Assembly (NCBI GenBank): GCA_029962745.1
Contig: CM057158.1
Location: 12,556,776 to 12,620,775, forward strand
Source: Echinometra lucunter
Lineage: Eukaryota > Echinodermata > Echinoidea > Camarodonta > Echinometridae
Direction of reading: 5' to 3'
Length of the DNA stretch: 64,000 nucleotides
The stretch's first letter is position 1, and the number at the start of each line of letters is the position of its first letter. The notes under the pieces are model-generated. The model saw nothing but the letters and a program-made list of their open reading frames with translations, was not told the origin of the DNA and did no database searches. The position numbers and the translations under genes are program-made. Positions 60,590-64,000 of this stretch are shown here, in pieces.

Positions 60590-61490
60590 GGACGAAAATC
60601 CAATTGAATCCCTATTGGAGATCCCCATTGAATACCAATTGGCAATTGGGAGTTCATGGAAAGTGAAACAATGGGTCCCCATTGAAATTGACCCATTAAA
60701 AACCAATTGGTCCCCATTGCCGATTGGTTTTAATGGGGACCAATTGCCAATAGGGACCAATTGGTTTTTAATGGGTCGATTTCAATGGGTTAATGGGGAC
60801 CCATTGTTTCACTTTCCATGTACTCCCAATTGCCAATTGGTATTCCATGGGGGCAATGGGGACCTATTTGTTTCATTGGGTCAATTGGTCCAATTGAAAC
60901 CAATTGAAGTCCCTAAATCATTCAATCTGAGCATGATCAGTGTATTGAGCTGAGCGAAAAGTTCTAGTTAGTAAATCCATCTTTCTGTTATTTGAAATAT
61001 GAAATGCAAAATCATTCATTTTTTGGTGAAATATTTCACAAACATTATTTAGAATAAATATACAAACAAAGAAATATTACTGCATTTGTATTCTATTTTA
61101 TTTGTTTTCAATAAATAACAAATATGCAAATGAGGTAAAACCAGTCACGTGGTCCCCATTGAAAACTAACTTTTAATTGGTCCCAATTGTCCCCATTAAA
61201 ACCAATTGGTCCATATTGTTCCCCATTGAAACCAATTGGCCCAATTGTTTGAATTGAACCAATTGACAGTTGGTCCAAATTGGACCATTTGAAATCGGCT
61301 GTCCCATTGCAATCCCATTGGACCAATTGGGACTGATTTACCCCATTGCTGGTAGAAATTTAAGACGTCAACTGAATTCTAATGTTTACCAATTGAAACC
61401 TATCAAGACCCATTGGTACAAATTGAAACGAATTGAACACCAATTGAAATTCGATGGGTATTCAATTGGTTTTTTGTCTTGGGTGTACAG
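60590..61490. repeat. Foldback array of CCAATTGG / CCCCATTG words
   Basis: Densely repeated CAATTGG, CCCATTG, ACCAATTG and inverses. About 60636-60718 and 60752-60845 are arms of one hairpin (AAGTGAAACAATGGGTCCCC and inverse). A second, looser block spans 61150-61480. Open frames on both strands here follow from the repeat. Confidence 0.8.
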
Positions 61491-61643
61491 GTTTCTATTC
61501 AACATATCCCCCCGGGGCTCACTGCTACTGCTGGCTGCTTCGAGTGCATTTAATATGTCACGTTGTTGCTTGTCAGGCCATAATTTAGGTTGCATGATTA
61601 TGATTAGTCGGACTCTTCTGCTGTTTCTGTAGTATAGACCCCT

Positions 61644-63312
61644 CTGCCCCCCAGCCCCGGGAGGGGGGGGGGGGCCCACTCAGATATATTGGTGTACACA
61701 TGCGTGTCCATGGGTTTTAAAAATACCCCTTACACAGGTTTTATACTTCGATGAAAAACACCCCTTAACAAGGATTTTGCGCGGTTTCTCGTGAAATTAA
61801 CTCCCCTTAACAGGTTTGATTGAAATATTACCCCGGCCTAAACAGGTTTATTTAAAATATGACTCCCTAAAACACAATAAAACTAACATATATAGACCAA
61901 ATTCAGATTAACCTTTTGCAAACTGACGCCTTTTGCGAACTGACACATTTAAAAAAAACAAACAAACAAACAAAAACAAACTGCAAATAGGTATTGTTTT
62001 CTGTTAAATTTTAAAAAATTGCTATTTATTTCAAACACGTAAGTAGAGGTTTGGAAAATTTTGCCCCTTAAAGGGTAAGTCCACACTAGAAATTTCACTG
62101 TTTCAATAAAAGGAGATAAATTTGAACAGCATTTTTAAAAAATGAGCAAAATCGGTCAAAGAATAAGAAAATTACACTCATTTAAATTTTCTAGTAAACT
62201 ACTCTTGGCTCTGCAAATTGGCAACACTGATTACATCATATGCGAGCAGGTCTCCATTCACTTTGTACATGAAATTTCACATTTTCTCAATTTTCTTGGA
62301 AGTTACACATTTCCTAACCCCCATAGTCAATGTATATTCAGAATAATTGATTTTTACATAACATACTTTGACTATGGGGTAAGAAAATGTGTGACTTTCA
62401 AGAAAATTGAGAAAATGTGAAATTCATGTATGAAGTGAATGGAGACCTGCTCGCATATGATGTCATCAGTGTTGCCAATTTGCTGAGCCAAGAGTGATTT
62501 ACTAGAAAATGTAAATGAGTGTAATTTTCTTATTCTTTGAATGATTTTGCTCATTTCTTTTTTAAAATGCTGTTCAAATTAATCTCCTTTTATTGAAATG
62601 GTGAAACTTCTAGGGTGGACTTACCCTTTAACGTGTTCTACCACATTAATGAAAAGCCCCGAAAAGCACCCTTTTTGTTGAAATTCAGCATTTTAGAACC
62701 CCTTAAGTTTCAAATGAAGGCTCCTTTTTATGCATTTTCTTGGACGCGCATGTTTCCCGGGGGGGGGGGGGGGGGGTCACTTCCATTGAAGAGTGGACAG
62801 CATCTGCGAGAATTGTCTTAATAATTAAAAGGACCCTAAACGAGTAAAAGGACAGGCCGCTAGGACACCCTAAACACGGATTTTGTGCAGATGTCCCAGA
62901 TATGCACACCCTAAACGAGGATATTCCAATTTTCATATCTTGAGAGTGTTAGTGGGTTCCATTGAAAGTTTGGAGCCGTTTTTATCTCGAGATAATGCAC
63001 TGTCTCATTATGTTTTACACAGGCATTATAGGATTTTCCATTCACGGGTCTTGTTACAGTGGGTCTCACAGTTGGTGCAAATTACATACCCTTTTCGCGT
63101 TTTAGATTATCGTTATTTAGGCGGCTTTTATTTTCATTTTTGGGTGTTTTTGACACTCATTTTGCGTTTCGCGCCTACCGCTGAAAAAATACCCTTTTTC
63201 TGTGTTTTTTTTTCTTGCGGATGCTGTCCACTCTTCAATGGAAGTGACCCCCCCCCCCCCCCCCCGGGCATTTGTACATCAATATATCTGAGTGGCCCCC
63301 CCCCCCCCCCCC
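61644..63312. mobile_element. Composite foldback element with GGGCCCACTCAGATATATTG ends
   Basis: CCACTCAGATATATTGGTGTAC at about 61675-61697 is mirrored at 63273-63296, next to G- and C-runs. Inside is another inverted pair (ACTTCCATTGAAGAGTGGAC at about 62779 and its inverse near 63228), scattered CCCTTAACAAGGATTTT-like words, and the palindrome at 62072-62627. Confidence 0.6.
62072..62627. mobile_element. Near-complete palindrome, 556 bp, TTAA-flanked
   Basis: The left half mirrors the right half along about 270 bp, starting AGGGTAAGTCCAC and ending GTGGACTTACCCT, with TTAA outside both ends. This suggests a TTAA-targeting MITE or two inverted copies. Nested in the composite element. Confidence 0.8.
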
Positions 63313-63452
63313 AGGCCCCCAGCTCACTCAGCAAGAAAGTGAGCACCTTTTTGATTATATTTGAAAATTCCTCAAAGAAATTTAGAAACTTTAATCATAC
63401 TTTTTTTTACACATGCCTGATTTTGTACCCAAAATTTCATATTTTCACCATC

Positions 63453-63572
63453 TCTCAAGATGCAGCTTGTCTCTTTGTGAACTGAACATAATTGTTGTGT
63501 CAAATACATTTGCCCATGATATCATGAGCTAAGAAAGAGACAAGTGGGGAGACAAGCTGCACGTTGAGAGAT
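63453..63572. repeat. Inverted repeat TCTCTCAAGATGCAGCTTGTCTC
   Basis: TCTCTCAAGATGCAGCTTGT at about 63453 and AAGCTGCACGTTGAGAGA near 63555 form an imperfect stem around a loop of about 75 nt. No other content recognised. Confidence 0.6.
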
Positions 63573-63896
63573 ATATTATGGAGAAAATCTTGAATTTATT
63601 GCACAAAACTTGTGAGTTGTCCACAAAAATCTTCCATTTTGAAATGATATTATCTATTGGAGGATCGCCATGGAATAAATCGAGACTTCAAACTTTCATA
63701 ACATTCCCATTTTGCAACCGATTTTGATTTAACTTTTTGGAATTGCTTCTCTCTATTCTCTCTTTTCATGAAAATTGACTTGTCTCCAGGGTTTCCTTTT
63801 CCTTTAAAAAGTTTTTTGACATGATATACAGAAACTTTTACTGCATATGGCTTTATATCTTTTGTATCCTTCTAGCAGTTTTTCTTCTGAAACAAG

Positions 63897-63972
63897 ATGA
63901 GTTGGTTTCAGAAGTTATTTGGATACAGCCATGGTGTTGTGATTGGAATGTTACATGTACCAGCTTTACCAG
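63897..63972 (+). CDS. First coding exon of a BtpA-family protein (partial, continues past the window)
   Basis: ATG then SWFQKLFGYSHGVVIGMLHV and PALP plus a split Gly codon at donor GTGAAT. The VIGM-[LV]-H-[VL]-P-x-LPG motif opens BtpA/SgcQ-family TIM-barrel proteins, known from cyanobacteria (photosystem I biogenesis factor BtpA) and from animals such as the C. elegans F13E9.13 protein. A possible acceptor CCTTCTAG at 63867-63874 suggests an upstream 5' UTR exon. Only about 25 residues are visible, so the call rests on one motif. Confidence 0.6.
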
Positions 63973-64000
63973 GTGAATCAAACTATACTGCATGCTTTCT

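Noticed and set aside
60615..60953. 112-codon open frame
   Set aside because: Made of the CAATTGG repeat; frames exist on both strands for the same reason.
62883..63485. 200-codon open frame on the plus strand
   Set aside because: It crosses inverted repeat arms and C-runs (poly-Pro), has no domain, and mirrors a frame on the other strand.
1..64000. CRISPR arrays, operons, bacterial promoters or a prophage
   Set aside because: The window is intron-rich animal DNA. Its repeats are MITEs, SINEs and microsatellites without spacer-repeat structure.

Overview
This is nuclear genomic DNA of an invertebrate deuterostome, most likely a sea urchin. It is AT-rich, its genes have many GT-AG introns, and the introns and spacers are packed with microsatellites, tRNA-derived SINEs and foldback or terminal-inverted-repeat elements. 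There is no bacterial or organellar signature. The echinoderm assignment is inference from the protein sequences and the repeat style.

Two complete genes and the start of a third can be read. On the minus strand (24188 down to 4905) lies a 14-exon gene for a TRAF7-type E3 ubiquitin ligase: a C3HC3D RING, TRAF-type zinc fingers, a coiled coil, a Ser/Pro-rich linker and seven WD40 blades, 585 residues in the joined model. All exon phases close. Two consecutive homologous 149-nt exons (7463-7611 and 6030-6178) have the same phase and length, and only one of them can be used if the frame is to stay open. This predicts a mutually exclusive exon pair that swaps WD40 blade 6.

Divergently, on the plus strand, is cyclin E in 11 coding exons, about 424 residues, ending at 52946. 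Its 5' half (exons 1-6 plus upstream DNA) is present twice in the window, at about 26232-37294 and 37796-48704. The copies are separated by exactly 500 N and differ by many small indels. This looks like an unresolved haplotype or assembly duplication rather than two genes. Neither copy of exon 5 is in frame as assembled, so consensus errors are likely. Exons 7-11 occur once.

At the right edge (63897-63972) is a probable first coding exon of a BtpA-family protein. It may be served by a GC-rich, GC-box-bearing stretch near 59880-60100.

Layout: 1-4904, sequence downstream of the TRAF7-like stop; 4905-24188, TRAF7-like gene with MITEs in its introns; 24189-31917, head-to-head spacer with a roughly 2.4-kb foldback element; 31918-37294, partial cyclin E copy 1; 37295-37794, gap; 37795-48704, copy 2; 48705-52946, rest of cyclin E; 52947-59850, 3' UTR or downstream DNA with tandem and foldback repeats; 59850-64000, candidate promoter, dense foldback repeats and the BtpA-like exon.
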